From Multifurca ochricompacta (Eukaryota; Basidiomycota; Agaricomycetes; Russulales; Russulaceae), in NCBI GenBank assembly GCA_022496185.1, contig WTXG01000034.1:186001-250000 (forward strand): 64,000 nt of DNA, written 5' to 3'. The translations under genes were made by a program, and so were the position numbers. A model generated the notes under the pieces. The model saw only the letters and a list, made by a program, of their open reading frames with translations, was not told the origin of the DNA and did no database searches. Below are positions 46,330-56,129 of the stretch, in pieces. Position 1 is the first letter of the stretch, and each line of letters begins with the position of its first letter.

Positions 46330-46918
46330 TGTTACGTCCGGTGCGGGACGTTCCACACGACTTGTGTGACAGTGCGATTCGTAGGTTCAGGTAAGAAACC
46401 AATAAGGTCTCTTGGAGTTCAAGTGGGACAAGTCAAAGTCAAAGGGGCACGTCCCTAAGACAATGTTGAATGGAAAGGTGCCAGAAGCACCTGGGACACT
46501 GAGTTTAGAGAGTTAAAGGGGGTGTCCGGAAGACAAGCACCGATGTATTCAATAAGTCAAGTCTGGAGTCTACAAGGTAGATACAGCGGACTTATATACG
46601 TAAGTAAACGGGCGTCTACGAGATAAGGATAACGAGGTCAGGTGGGCCCAAATATACGAAAGCGGAGGGCGTAGAGCCTGGCTTCTGATAGGGTATTAAG
46701 TAAGTGTCCGGTCGTAAAGATAAAGAGATACGAGATAACGATAAGGGCAAACATAGGTATACAGCGAGTCAACTAGCACAAAGGAGGTTACGGGGATGGC
46801 AGGAGAGCACGTGAGGGATCCCACGATGGAGACGTGATCTGGTAGTGAAGAGTAGGCAGCAAGGAGGGGTCGTCGTTGGGTAGGAAGAAAAAGACAGGAA
46901 GAGACGGGGTTCGTAACA
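46330..46918 (-). repeat. solo LTR of the gypsy-2 family, opposite orientation
   Basis: A 589-bp block, TGTTACGTCCGGTGCGGGAC ... GTTCGTAACA, flanked by ctggc at 46325-46329 and 46919-46923. It is the reverse complement of the gypsy-2 LTR family but clearly more diverged than the element's own two LTRs are from each other. Confidence 0.87.
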
Positions 46919-48673
46919 CTGGCACTTCCCCAGGAAAAGAACATCTGGAATATTGATGGGACAGCCAATCGTGCTGGAAAAATCACCCATTACACGGACT
47001 TGAATGTCCAGGTCGGAGAAACAACAAAGGTTATTCGCTTCTTGATTACGGATTTAGGAGACGAGGACCTTATCCTGGGATATCCATGGCTTGCAGCCTT
47101 TGAACCAAAGATTAACTGGGCTGATGCAACCATGGATAAAGATTCATACCCAACCATCGTCACGTCACTGGGTTACGATTATGCAATCCGACATCCAGTA
47201 GTCAGGACCATACGAACAGAAGAAAGGGATGACCCTGGTCGATGCTATGTCACCAAAGCATCAGAACTGGCCCAGAAGGCTGTGCAGGGACAGGCCGAGA
47301 AGACTTACCATGACGTAGTGCCAAGTGTCTATCAGCGACACTGGAGGGTATTCTCTGAAGAAGAGTCACAGCGCTTTCCCCCGGAGCAACCATGGGACCA
47401 CGCCATTGACCTCCTCCCAGATGCGCCGGCCGTGATAGACTGCAAAGTCTACCTGCTATCCCAGACTGAACAGGCAGCACTTACCGACTTCCTCGAAGAA
47501 CATTTGGCAAAGGGATACATCTGCCCATCCAAGTCACAATATGCTTCACCTTTCTTCTTCATCAAGAAGAAGGATGGAAAGCTGCGACCAGTCCAGGATT
47601 ACCGAAAGATCAATATGTACACCGTGAAGAATGCCTATCCCCTACCTCTTATCTCCGAGCTTATTGACGTCATGCGGGATAAATCCCTCTTTTCAAAAAT
47701 GGACGTACGCTGGGGTTATAACAATGTTCGGATCAAGGAAGGCAATCAATGCAAAGCGGCATTTAAGACGAACCAAGGACTGTTTGAACCAAATGTCATG
47801 TTCTTTGGGCTTACAAATTCGCCAGCGACATTCCAATCCATGATGAATCATATCTTCCGAGATCTCATCCTCACCGGCGAAGTAGTCGTCTACATGGACG
47901 ACATTTTGGTCGCGACCGCCAATGACCTGGATCACCACCGTAAACGAGTACATCAGGTGCTGGATATATTACATGAACATGATCTGTACCTCAAACCTGC
48001 GAAGTGCTCCTTTGAACAGCAGAGCGTGGAATATTTGGGAGTGATTCTGGAGGGAGGGCAAGTGCATATGGACCCTGTCAAAGTACAAGGGATTCGGGAG
48101 TGGCCAACGCCGACTTGTGTCAAGGATGTCCGGTCCTTCATTGGGTTCTGCAACTTCTATCGGCGTTTTGTTAAAGGATTCTCGGGCATAGCACGACCAC
48201 TAAATGACCTCCTGAAAAAGGATGTACCATGGCGTTGGAATGCTGAACAACAGCAAGCATTCAAACGGATTAGAGACCTGGTTGGCTCAGAACCCGTACT
48301 CATTCAACCGGATCTAAGTTGTCCCTTCGAGTTAGAAGTGGATGCCTCCCACTTCACAAATGGGGCGGTGTTATATCAAAGGGACAGTCTGCAAGTGCTT
48401 CACCCCGTGGCATACTACTCAGAAACCTTTTCATCTGCTGAATGGAATTACGACATCTGGGACCGAGAACTCCTGGCCATAGTCAAAGCACTACGACATT
48501 GGCAGCCATACCTGGCAGGAAATCCCCATAAAACAGTCATCTACACGGACCATTCTAACCTGTTGTACTGGAAAGAACCCCATAAAATCAGCCAACATGT
48601 CACGCGGGAAGTCCTAGAGCTTGAGGAATACAACTTTACCCTGAAGCACATTGCAGGAAGTCAAAATGCATGA
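46919..48673 (+). CDS. gypsy-2 pol: protease C-part, reverse transcriptase, RNase H
   Basis: The ORF is open in this frame from 46919; its first ATG is at 47000. It holds the protease tail (LILGYPWLAAFEPKINW), RT with ASPFFFIKKKDGKLRPVQDY, KMDVRWGYNNV, MFFGLTNSPATFQSMMN and YMDDIL at about 47891. RNase H follows with LEVDASHFTNGAVLYQ and YTDHSNLLYW. It ends at a TGA (48671-48673) in QNA-stop-ADALS, where chromoviruses have Arg. One C-to-T change explains the stop, and translation would otherwise run on into integrase. Confidence 0.9.
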   Translation: MALPQEKNIWNIDGTANRAGKITHYTDLNVQVGETTKVIRFLITDLGDEDLILGYPWLAAFEPKINWADATMDKDSYPTIVTSLGYDYAIRHPVVRTIRTEERDDPGRCYVTKASELAQKAVQGQAEKTYHDVVPSVYQRHWRVFSEEESQRFPPEQPWDHAIDLLPDAPAVIDCKVYLLSQTEQAALTDFLEEHLAKGYICPSKSQYASPFFFIKKKDGKLRPVQDYRKINMYTVKNAYPLPLISELIDVMRDKSLFSKMDVRWGYNNVRIKEGNQCKAAFKTNQGLFEPNVMFFGLTNSPATFQSMMNHIFRDLILTGEVVVYMDDILVATANDLDHHRKRVHQVLDILHEHDLYLKPAKCSFEQQSVEYLGVILEGGQVHMDPVKVQGIREWPTPTCVKDVRSFIGFCNFYRRFVKGFSGIARPLNDLLKKDVPWRWNAEQQQAFKRIRDLVGSEPVLIQPDLSCPFELEVDASHFTNGAVLYQRDSLQVLHPVAYYSETFSSAEWNYDIWDRELLAIVKALRHWQPYLAGNPHKTVIYTDHSNLLYWKEPHKISQHVTREVLELEEYNFTLKHIAGSQNA

Positions 48674-50206
48674 GCGGATGCGCTATCATGGAGACCAGAC
48701 ATGCACACTGGAGAGGACGATAACGACCATGTAACTGTCCTACCAGAAGAAGTATTCGCAAAGACAGCCGTAGTCAGCCTTCATGATATGGACCTATGGG
48801 CACAAGTTTCACAAAACATGAACCCAGAACTATGCCATTCTTGGGCTGATGCACATAACTTGAAAGAAATCAATGGTCTCTGGTGGAAGGACGGCGATAG
48901 ACTGGTTGTCACCGGTGGCGACAACATTAAGAGGGGGGTGATCCATTTTCATCACGACCTTCCCTCCGCTGGCCATCCAGGCATTGCCAACACCTACGCC
49001 CTGACCAAGAGAGACTATTGGTGGCCCAATATGAAAAAGGACATCGAGAGCTACGTACGAGGATGCGCATCATGTCAAGCAAACAAGGTGAACACGCACC
49101 CAAAAGTTCCACCAATGCTCCCCATTACTCCCACAACATCGACCCCTTTCCAGACCATCGCCATGGACTTCATTGTCAAGCTGCCCAAATCACAAGGCTT
49201 CGACACTATCCTTACAATCACAGACCATGATTGCTCCAAAGCGGCCCTCTTCATTCCCTGCAACGAAACTATCACAGCTGAAGGAGTGGCGAAACTATAC
49301 CTGAACCATGTATACCGTCACTACGGACTCCCTAAGAAGATCATCTCTGATAGAGATACCCGCTTTACATCGGCATTTGCAAGAGCCCTATGCAAGACGC
49401 TAGATATCACACAGAACATTTCAACAGCATACCACCCACAGACAGACGGACAGTCCGAGCAGACGAACCAATGGTTGGAACAATATCTCCGGTTTTGGTG
49501 CAACAGCAGACAGGACGATTGGGCAGAATGGCTATCAACGGCAGAATTTGCTCATAACTCGTGGCCCAATGGGACGACAAAATCCACCCCTTTCTCCCTT
49601 ATCATGGGATGGACTCCACGCACCACATGGACAGATAAGCCCATCAACGTCCCGTCAGTAACCGAACGGATAGGCCAATGGGAAGAGCTGCGACAATCGG
49701 CCAATGAGAACCTAGTAAAGGCACAACAGCTTCTGGCAGCACAGCCAAGCACATTCACACCTTATTGGACCAATGACTGGGTATGGCTCGAGGGCAGAAA
49801 CATTCACACGTCACACCCCTCGGCCAAACTAGCGCCCCGACGTCACGGACCCTTCCAGATCACAAGGAAGCTGTCAGATGTATCTTACGAATTGCAGTTA
49901 CCGCCGAAATGGAAGATCCATCCAGTCTTCCATGCAAAACTTCTGACCCCTTACAAGGAAACCTCCATTCATGGAGAGAACTTCCCGAGACCCCCGCCTG
50001 ACCTTATTGATGGCGAAGAAGAATGGGAAGTGGAGCGCATTCTAGACTCCAAGCGACAAGGCCGAGGGCGCAAGCTGTATTACCTGATCAAGTGGAAAGG
50101 TTTCCCAGACTCTGACAACTCGTGGGAACCAGCCGGGGATATTTCTGCCCCGGAGCTGATTGCAGAGTTCCACTTACGACATCCCCAAGTGCCTAAGAAT
50201 AGTTAA
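48674..50206 (+). CDS. gypsy-2 pol: integrase with chromodomain
   Basis: The first ATG is at 48701 (501 codons), but the frame is continuous with the preceding RT. It contains an HHCC zinc site (HFHHDLPSAGHPG ... GCASCQANK) and the integrase core with MDFIVKLP, ISDRDTRFTSAF and YHPQTDGQSEQTNQ. A GPF segment (ARRHGPFQITRKL) and a C-terminal chromodomain (WEVERILDSKRQGR, YLIKWKGFPDSDNSWEP) follow. The chromodomain presumably guides integration to methylated-histone chromatin. The reading is intact apart from the upstream TGA. Confidence 0.9.
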   Translation, partial: ADALSWRPDMHTGEDDNDHVTVLPEEVFAKTAVVSLHDMDLWAQVSQNMNPELCHSWADAHNLKEINGLWWKDGDRLVVTGGDNIKRGVIHFHHDLPSAGHPGIANTYALTKRDYWWPNMKKDIESYVRGCASCQANKVNTHPKVPPMLPITPTTSTPFQTIAMDFIVKLPKSQGFDTILTITDHDCSKAALFIPCNETITAEGVAKLYLNHVYRHYGLPKKIISDRDTRFTSAFARALCKTLDITQNISTAYHPQTDGQSEQTNQWLEQYLRFWCNSRQDDWAEWLSTAEFAHNSWPNGTTKSTPFSLIMGWTPRTTWTDKPINVPSVTERIGQWEELRQSANENLVKAQQLLAAQPSTFTPYWTNDWVWLEGRNIHTSHPSAKLAPRRHGPFQITRKLSDVSYELQLPPKWKIHPVFHAKLLTPYKETSIHGENFPRPPPDLIDGEEEWEVERILDSKRQGRGRKLYYLIKWKGFPDSDNSWEPAGDISAPELIAEFHLRHPQVPKNS

Positions 50207-50276
50207 AAGGAGGACAGACTCCCGACCTTTTCCCCAGAACAAAGCTTCACCAGCAACGTCCTAACCACAAACCAAT

Positions 50277-51017
50277 ATGTCCTCATCCTTCATTGCTGCC
50301 TCTGCTGCCGTCGATGCCTTCGCTGCCACCACCGTGGTCGTGGAAGCCTTCCCCTCCGCCCATCCCTCTACTCGTCCCTCCTCTCCTATTGACTACGACG
50401 CTGCCGAAGAACGTGTCAAGAACCAGTCGCCCAATCCAGACAATGACTTCACCCACTCCAAAGAACCCCACCCAAACGACCTCCTTGGGATGGAACAAGA
50501 TGATGACGTGCCCGAATTTCCATTCTTCGCCAACAATCCCAACTCCTCCATGTACTTTCCACTAGAGATTACGATGGCTGATGGAACAAAGGAAATAGCT
50601 AAGTACATATTCTACACCAATGGAGGAATGGATGTCGCAGGCTGCATGAAGAAGGACGGGCCCGTCTATGGAGCCCCGGTTTATTTGGAAGAACAATACA
50701 CAGGGCGCCTTCATCACACGATGAGCAACGAACAACTGGGGCATCTCATGGCCGACGACCCCCGAGCCTTTGCAATCGATGAGGTGTTGAACGATATGCG
50801 ACTTCCGCGTCTCAAAGCTGAAGTAATGAGACTGCGGAAGACACTCACACTCCGCACCACACTCAACACCCAGTACAAGGAGTATGCGAAGCAGATGACA
50901 AGGCTCACGAGAGGCATGTTTCAAGTCGAGCAGGAATTGACGGAGATTAGAAAGAGGTTGGAAATAGGGGACGCATACCAGACCATTGCAGAGAGGTACG
51001 CCGACACGTACGCCTGA
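50277..51017 (+). CDS. accessory ORF of gypsy-2 (246 aa, C-terminal coiled coil)
   Basis: This ORF starts 70 bp after the pol stop and has no domain I recognise. The N-terminus is Ala/Ser/Pro-rich. A central block reads VPEFPFFANNPNSSMYFPLE and GGMDVAGCMKKDGPVYG. The C-terminal 80 residues look like a charged coiled coil (LRLPRLKAEVM-like, then VEQELTEIRKRLEIGD). Homologous decayed sequence (EFPFFANNPNSSMYFPLK, GMDVAGCMKKN) sits at the same place in gypsy-3, so it is an element gene and not captured flanking DNA. Function is unknown; a structural or RNA-handling role is only a guess. Confidence 0.75.
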   Translation: MSSSFIAASAAVDAFAATTVVVEAFPSAHPSTRPSSPIDYDAAEERVKNQSPNPDNDFTHSKEPHPNDLLGMEQDDDVPEFPFFANNPNSSMYFPLEITMADGTKEIAKYIFYTNGGMDVAGCMKKDGPVYGAPVYLEEQYTGRLHHTMSNEQLGHLMADDPRAFAIDEVLNDMRLPRLKAEVMRLRKTLTLRTTLNTQYKEYAKQMTRLTRGMFQVEQELTEIRKRLEIGDAYQTIAERYADTYA

Positions 51018-51029
51018 CCCCTTCCCCCA

Positions 51030-51470
51030 CGATCGCTAGGAGCAGCACCCCAACTGCTGCCTAACCGATTTGAGATGCCACGGATGCATGAGAACCCCTG
51101 AGGCGAGACATGTTGGCAATGCGATAGCAAGTATCACATCAGCTGGAACTGCCCCCTCAATCGCAAATGGTGCCGACACTGTCGCAGCAACCTCCATTGG
51201 AGCAGGTACTGCATTTTCCGGCGTTTGGGAGTCGCCCCCACTATTGTCAACCCTTCGGGATGGTGTGGGAAGTGTCTGCGACATAACGCGGGTCATCGTG
51301 AACTCGACTGTCCAGTATACGATCTGTGCCGTCAGTGCGGACGGCGCGGCCCATACGGTTTCCTACGCACACACCAATGTGCGGCGGACGAAACTTACAC
51401 CATGGAGGACCGAAATCTGGCAGATGATTATGTGGACTTGGTACAAGATGATGATGGTGCGCGTTTCTAG
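51030..51470 (+). CDS. zinc-knuckle (CCHC-rich) ORF of gypsy-2
   Basis: The clear part is 51102-51470. It contains several knuckle-like motifs in a row: CWQCDSKYHISWNC, CRHCRSNLHWSRYC, CGKCLRHNAGHRELDC and CRQCGRRGPYGFLRTHQC. A further pair (CHGCMRT) is read upstream in another frame, where gypsy-3 shows one continuous frame (CCICMRTLWRTCWWCDSKYH), so one small indel is likely. The C-terminus is acidic (DDYVDLVQDDDG). There is no good ATG at the start, so expression may depend on the preceding ORF through overlap or frameshifting. It is probably a nucleic-acid-binding accessory protein separate from Gag's own knuckle. Confidence 0.7.
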
Positions 51471-51501
51471 CTGGGTCAGCTCGAGCCAGAAGGGAGGGTG
51501 A

Positions 51502-52083
51502 TGTTACGAACAGGGCCCAGCAGCCCTATTTTCTTCACTCTCCCCAACCGGGATCCCACTCGTCCACCAACCCTCCACTTCCTTATTATGTCCCCCTCCT
51601 GGGACCCCTCACATGCATTGCTTCCATCCCCGTGACCGTTGTTTGAACCTGTGTACCTACTGTTTGCCTATGCTTGTTCTTTCTTATCTCCTTATCTTTA
51701 CGACCGGACATTTACTTAATTCCCTATCAGAAGCAAGGCTTTACGCCGTCTGCTTTCGCATCTTTGGGCCCACATGACTCCGATATCCTTATCTATAGAC
51801 GCCCATCTGTTTACATATATAAGTCTGTCTTAGCTACACTGTAGGCCTCAGACTCGACTTATTGAATACATCGGTGTTTGTCTTTTGGACTCTCCCTTGA
51901 ATCCTCTGACTCGTCTGTCTCAGTGCTTTCGGCACTTTCCGCTTAACATCGTCTTAGGGAACAGCCCCTTCGACTTTGACTCTTTCTCTTGAAACTCCAA
52001 GAGGCCTTATTGGTCTCTTATCTGAAACTCTTGAACCCTGCTGTCGCACAAGTCGTGCAGAACGTCTCACACCGGACGTAACA
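51502..52083 (+). repeat. gypsy-2 3' LTR
   Basis: A 582-bp LTR paired with 44018-44599. It is preceded by the purine-rich tract agaagggagggtga (51488-51501). Confidence 0.93.
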
Positions 52084-52549
52084 ATCGGCCTGACTGCAAC
52101 TCGAGATTGGCGCGCAGGTCTGGCTTGAAGGAAAGAACCTGAAAACACATTTCCCCTTGTCTAAACTGGCCCCTCGTCGCTATGGGCCATTTGCCATCTC
52201 AGCATGTATTTCCCCTGTGGCCTATCGCTTAACTCTGCCGGACCACATGAAGATTCATAATGTATTCCATATTGATCTTTTATCACCTTACTTGGAAACT
52301 GATGCTCATGGGCCTAACTACACGTGGCCCCCTCCTGATCTTATCAACCAAGAAGAAGAGTATGAAGTGGATGTGATTCTAAATCATCATACTTATGGAC
52401 ACGCAAAGAAACTCCAATACCTAGTCAGCTGGAAAGGTTATCCAGCCAGCAATAATTCTTGGGTCGATGAGGAAGATTGCCATGCACCAGATCTTATCAA
52501 GTCGTATGCTAGTTCACTATCCAGGCACCAGGGTTGGCACCAGTCTTGA
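52084..52549 (+). pseudogene. gypsy-1 integrase C-terminus and chromodomain
   Basis: This is the continuation of gypsy-1 after the gypsy-2 insertion. It reads IGAQVWLEGKNLKTHFPLS, LAPRRYGPFAIS, NVFHIDLLSPYLETDA and a chromodomain (YEVDVILNHHTYG, YLVSWKGYPASNNSW). It ends at a TGA near 52549 followed by a purine tract (gagaggggggta), so the 3' LTR should start at about 52558. Confidence 0.85.
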
Positions 52550-52984
52550 GAGGGGGGTAAATTCTGATGATCAAAGGCCCAATTTTGCTACTTTTCTTAA
52601 CAGCTTCCACTTCCAGCAAATGCTTTGTCAAGACAGATCAAGATTCACATCTCTTATGGGCTTATCCTTAGGCAACTCTCACGATCATGCAACCTAGGCA
52701 AAGATCACGCGTTATCATTATACTACTAGACAACTCAGATCTAATCTACCAAGAGCATGTTGACAACGGCAGGCGGACCGGACTGGCCGCGATGTTCAAA
52801 TGCAACTTATATCTTATCTAATATCACGCGCACCGACCAGAACTTCATGCGACCCTCCAATCAGACAAGATTGGACGCTCTTGATGCCATCGACGACGCG
52901 AAGATCTCCACTTTCCCTGTGTATCACTGACGCGACTCAAATCAACTGAGCTTAGGGGCAAGCTCAACCATACAACAGGGGTGA
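52550..52984 (+). repeat. gypsy-1 3' end (probable truncated LTR)
   Basis: These are 435 bp without a gene, between the gypsy-1 polypurine tract and the copia-3 LTR. By position this is gypsy-1 LTR sequence, but no second copy exists in the window to confirm it. Confidence 0.4.
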
Positions 52985-53618
52985 TGTGATGCTTTTTGTC
53001 AATGTAACGGTTTGTGATGCGTTTGTGACGCGCTTGTGACAGTTTTTTGACCCACGCGCGTTCGACTTTTGTTTCAACGTTTTTGACACTTCTCACTCCG
53101 AGTCATGTGACTGGAGCTGATGGATCTTTCTTATCTAATCGCTAAATTCCTCGGACTGACTTGATTGACACTGATCTGCTTTTGGAGTGGGTGCAACACC
53201 ACTTACAATTCCTGCTTCAGTTCCCACTAGAGATTCACATGTATATTTACTATACTACATTCTACTTTACTTACAAAGACACTAGAATACTTGTATTTAA
53301 GTAGGACACACTGGAGAGACAGACTTTAAGTCTGTTCTCTTGTATCTAATACAGGTCTACTGTTCTTCACCAGAACCCCCTTGAACTTCCTAAGCTGCAA
53401 CTTAGGAAGCCTTCACCCCAGAACCTCCAGCAGGGCCTATTGCCTCTGCTTCAACTCGTTTCTTGCATGTGTGCCCCTCTTGCTTTGTGTGGGCCTTGAA
53501 CCTTGAACGCAGCCCTTGTGGTTTGCCTTGACACCTTGAATCGACACGTGCCCCTCTTGTATCTTGTGGGCCTGCAGCTTGAAATGACGACTGACACAGC
53601 AGAGACCTGGCTGTGACA
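52985..53618 (+). repeat. copia-3 5' LTR
   Basis: A 634-bp LTR, TGTGATGC ... GGCTGTGACA, matching 38393-39533 once that copy's nested solo LTR is removed. A short inverted stretch (cttcctaagctgcaacttaggaag) lies near 53386. Confidence 0.85.
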
Positions 53619-53620
53619 CC

Positions 53621-56129
53621 ATGGCACCTGCATTCACTTTCCCACTCTCTGCTGCAATCGAGATCCTAGATGGATTGAACTGGCCAGTCTGGTCAGCATG
53701 TATGATGGCTCTGTTCTGTTTGAATGGCATCTGGAACCACCTGCTTGAAGACAAGCCTGCTAGCCCTCCTGCTGACTGGGAGGCTACTGAAGGTGTTCTC
53801 TTAGCAATCCTTGAGCTCTATGCTCAGAAGGATGTCTGGACAGCCATGGCAGATGATACTAAGTTTGTCACATGTAAAGCAAAATGGGACGAGATCAAAT
53901 GCATCTATGGGGGAGTCAGATCTATGTCCACATTCAATACTTGGTCTGCCCTCACTGGCACCACGCTGGATGAGTCCTCCCCCATGCTCCCGCAATTGCA
54001 GAAACTCAATGATGCCTGCATCACACTGAAAAACAACAAGATGGAGATTTCAGATCTCCAATTTAGTTTCATCCTGATCAAAGCACTTCCTGAATCATAC
54101 TCCACCGTTGTGTCCACCATATTAGCATCCGGATTGCCAAAGGATCTTACCCCTCAGACTATCCAAGAGCAGATTCTGAATGAGGAAGGTTGTCAATCCA
54201 GTGGTTCCGCCTCACTCAACAAAGCCATGCCCATCAAACAAAAACATGACAAGAAGAATACCAAATGTTTCTACTGTCAGAAGAAAGGGCACAAGGCTGT
54301 AGAGTGTTGGAAGAAGAAAAAGGATCTGGAGGAGAAGAAGGGATTGGAGACTGTGCAGGCCAGTAACAAGGCTGTTAATGCACATCTAGCAGTTCAGACA
54401 GCGTCTATTGTAGAGATAGGCGATGACAATGACAATCTCCATGTTTCCCTTTACTTGGCTGTGCAATCACATTGGATGATGAATTCCGGCACAATGCATC
54501 ATATCACCCCAAATTGGTCTGACTTCATTCAGTATACTCCAGCAGCTGGCATTGTATGCCTGGGAGATAACTTGAATGTGTGACAAATTGGGGTTGGGAC
54601 TGTGGTATTCAAGACCACTGCAGGTAGTAGAGGTTCTGAGATCACCCTAAGCAATGTGCTGCACATACCAGATGTTACGATGCATTTCATTTCTATGTGT
54701 GCACTTGCTCAGAAGGGGGCTCAAATCTCATTCACAGATAAAATTTTCACAATCTCAGTCCGAGACCAGACAGTAGCACAGGGTTACCTGGAGGACAACC
54801 TATACTGGCTGGATGCCTCCATGGCTGGACTCAATGCGCATGCTCAAATGTCGCAACCTATCAACATCTGGCATCGCTGCATGGGGCATATGTCATACAA
54901 TGCCCTCAAGTGGTATCATGAATCCATCAAGGGGATATCATTGGATGCTCTGATCAATCAACATCAGTCGCCATGCCCTGGGTGTGAGCTCGGGAAACAC
55001 ATGTGACTCCCCTTCAAGTCCTCTCACAAGCGATTGGACTGGTGGCTACAGGTCATTCACAGCAATCTGGCCAGCCTGATGCAGGTTCAGTCTATTCAAG
55101 GTGTGCTCTACATTGCAACATTTATTGACAACTACTCTAGACATGGTGTGGTCTACTTCCTCAGATTCAAAGATCAGTGTGCAACAGCATTTTGGAAATT
55201 CCTAGCTTGGGCTGAGACTCAATCTTTGGAAAAAATGCTGGCCTTGCACTCAGATTGCAGGGGGAGTACATGTCAGGTGCACTTAGAGCTGTACTGGATG
55301 AATGGGGGATTGAGCATAAGTTGACAATGCCAGGATTGCTGCAACAAAATGGCATAGCCGAGAGATGGAATAGGACCATCATGGACAAGGCACACTCTAT
55401 GCTACACAGTGCTGGCCTGTCCCTTGGCTTCTGGGAGTTGGCAGTGGACACTGCCATTCATACTTACAACAGAACTCCCACCCGAACTATAGGTTGGCAC
55501 ACACCTCACAAGCTCTGGAGTGCTGGTCACACTCCAGACATCTCTTATTTCCGTGTCTTCGGATGCAAGGCATATGTTCATGTGCCTGAGAACAAGCGAA
55601 GAAAGCTCAATCCAAGATCAATTGAGATGATGCTTGTTGGGTATGAGCTGGGTTCTAAGGGTTACCAGCTATGGAACAAGAGTACCTGAGCAGTTGTCCT
55701 GTTGCATGACATGACATTGATGAACACTCCTTCCCATTTCAGGACAATGGTGAGCTGTCTATTTGTTCTGATCAACCTAAGGCCCTGGAGGGGCCACTGG
55801 CCATTACATTCCCTATGGCTGTCCCTACACAAACTCAAGGGGAGGTCGATCCACCAAGGACGCCATCCCCTGTTGCCACACAGCAAACCCCAAGTTCTGG
55901 TAATACAGTCTGGGCTACCCCACCTTCATGCCCCACAATGCAAGAGCCCCTGCCCCACATGCCACACAACTGGTTTCTCCGGACTCAGCAGACCATTGTC
56001 CCCACTTTGGAGGACATGCCCCCTTGGAGACTGCAAGAGAATCCTTGCAGGAATCCACGTTACTTTGGCAATGATAATGCTGAGTTAGGTGAGGATGGGC
56101 AACTCAGGCATCATGCTTTGCTTGTGGTG
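53621..56129 (+). pseudogene. copia-3 polyprotein (gag, protease, integrase), broken
   Basis: The ATG lies only 2 nt after the LTR. The gag domain (FNTWSALTGTTLDESSPMLP) is followed by a CCHC knuckle CFYCQKKGHKAVEC. The protease reads MMNSGTMHHITP, where the catalytic DSG has become NSG, so protease would be dead. The HHCC region and the integrase core (HSDCRGS/EYMSG, QQNGIAERWNRT) follow. Breaks are TGA at 54581-54583, TGA at 55004-55006, a one-base shift near 55260 and TGA at 55687-55689. The three TGA codons sit where Arg (CGA) fits. The element ends by truncation at gypsy-3. Confidence 0.85.

Larger units (their letters stand above)
44018..52083 (+). mobile_element. gypsy-2: near-complete Ty3/gypsy chromovirus with accessory ORFs
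   Basis: This 8066-bp element has 582-bp LTRs differing at about four sites by eye. It is inserted in gypsy-1 with atcgg duplicated at 44013-44017 and 52084-52088. Order: LTR, gag, protease (broken by a solo LTR), RT/RNase H, integrase with chromodomain, accessory coiled-coil ORF, zinc-knuckle ORF, polypurine tract (agaagggagggtga), LTR. Despite recent LTRs it has stops in gag and pol and an inserted solo LTR, so it is non-autonomous now. No tRNA-type primer site follows the 5' LTR; self-priming, as in some chromoviruses, is possible. Confidence 0.9.
52985..56129 (+). mobile_element. copia-3: decayed Ty1/copia element, 5' part
   Basis: This element has a 634-bp 5' LTR (52985-53618) followed by gag, protease and integrase. 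It is cut at 56129 by the gypsy-3 LTR, so RT, RNase H and the 3' LTR lie beyond the window or are lost. Several TGA codons and one frameshift interrupt the ORF. Confidence 0.85.
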
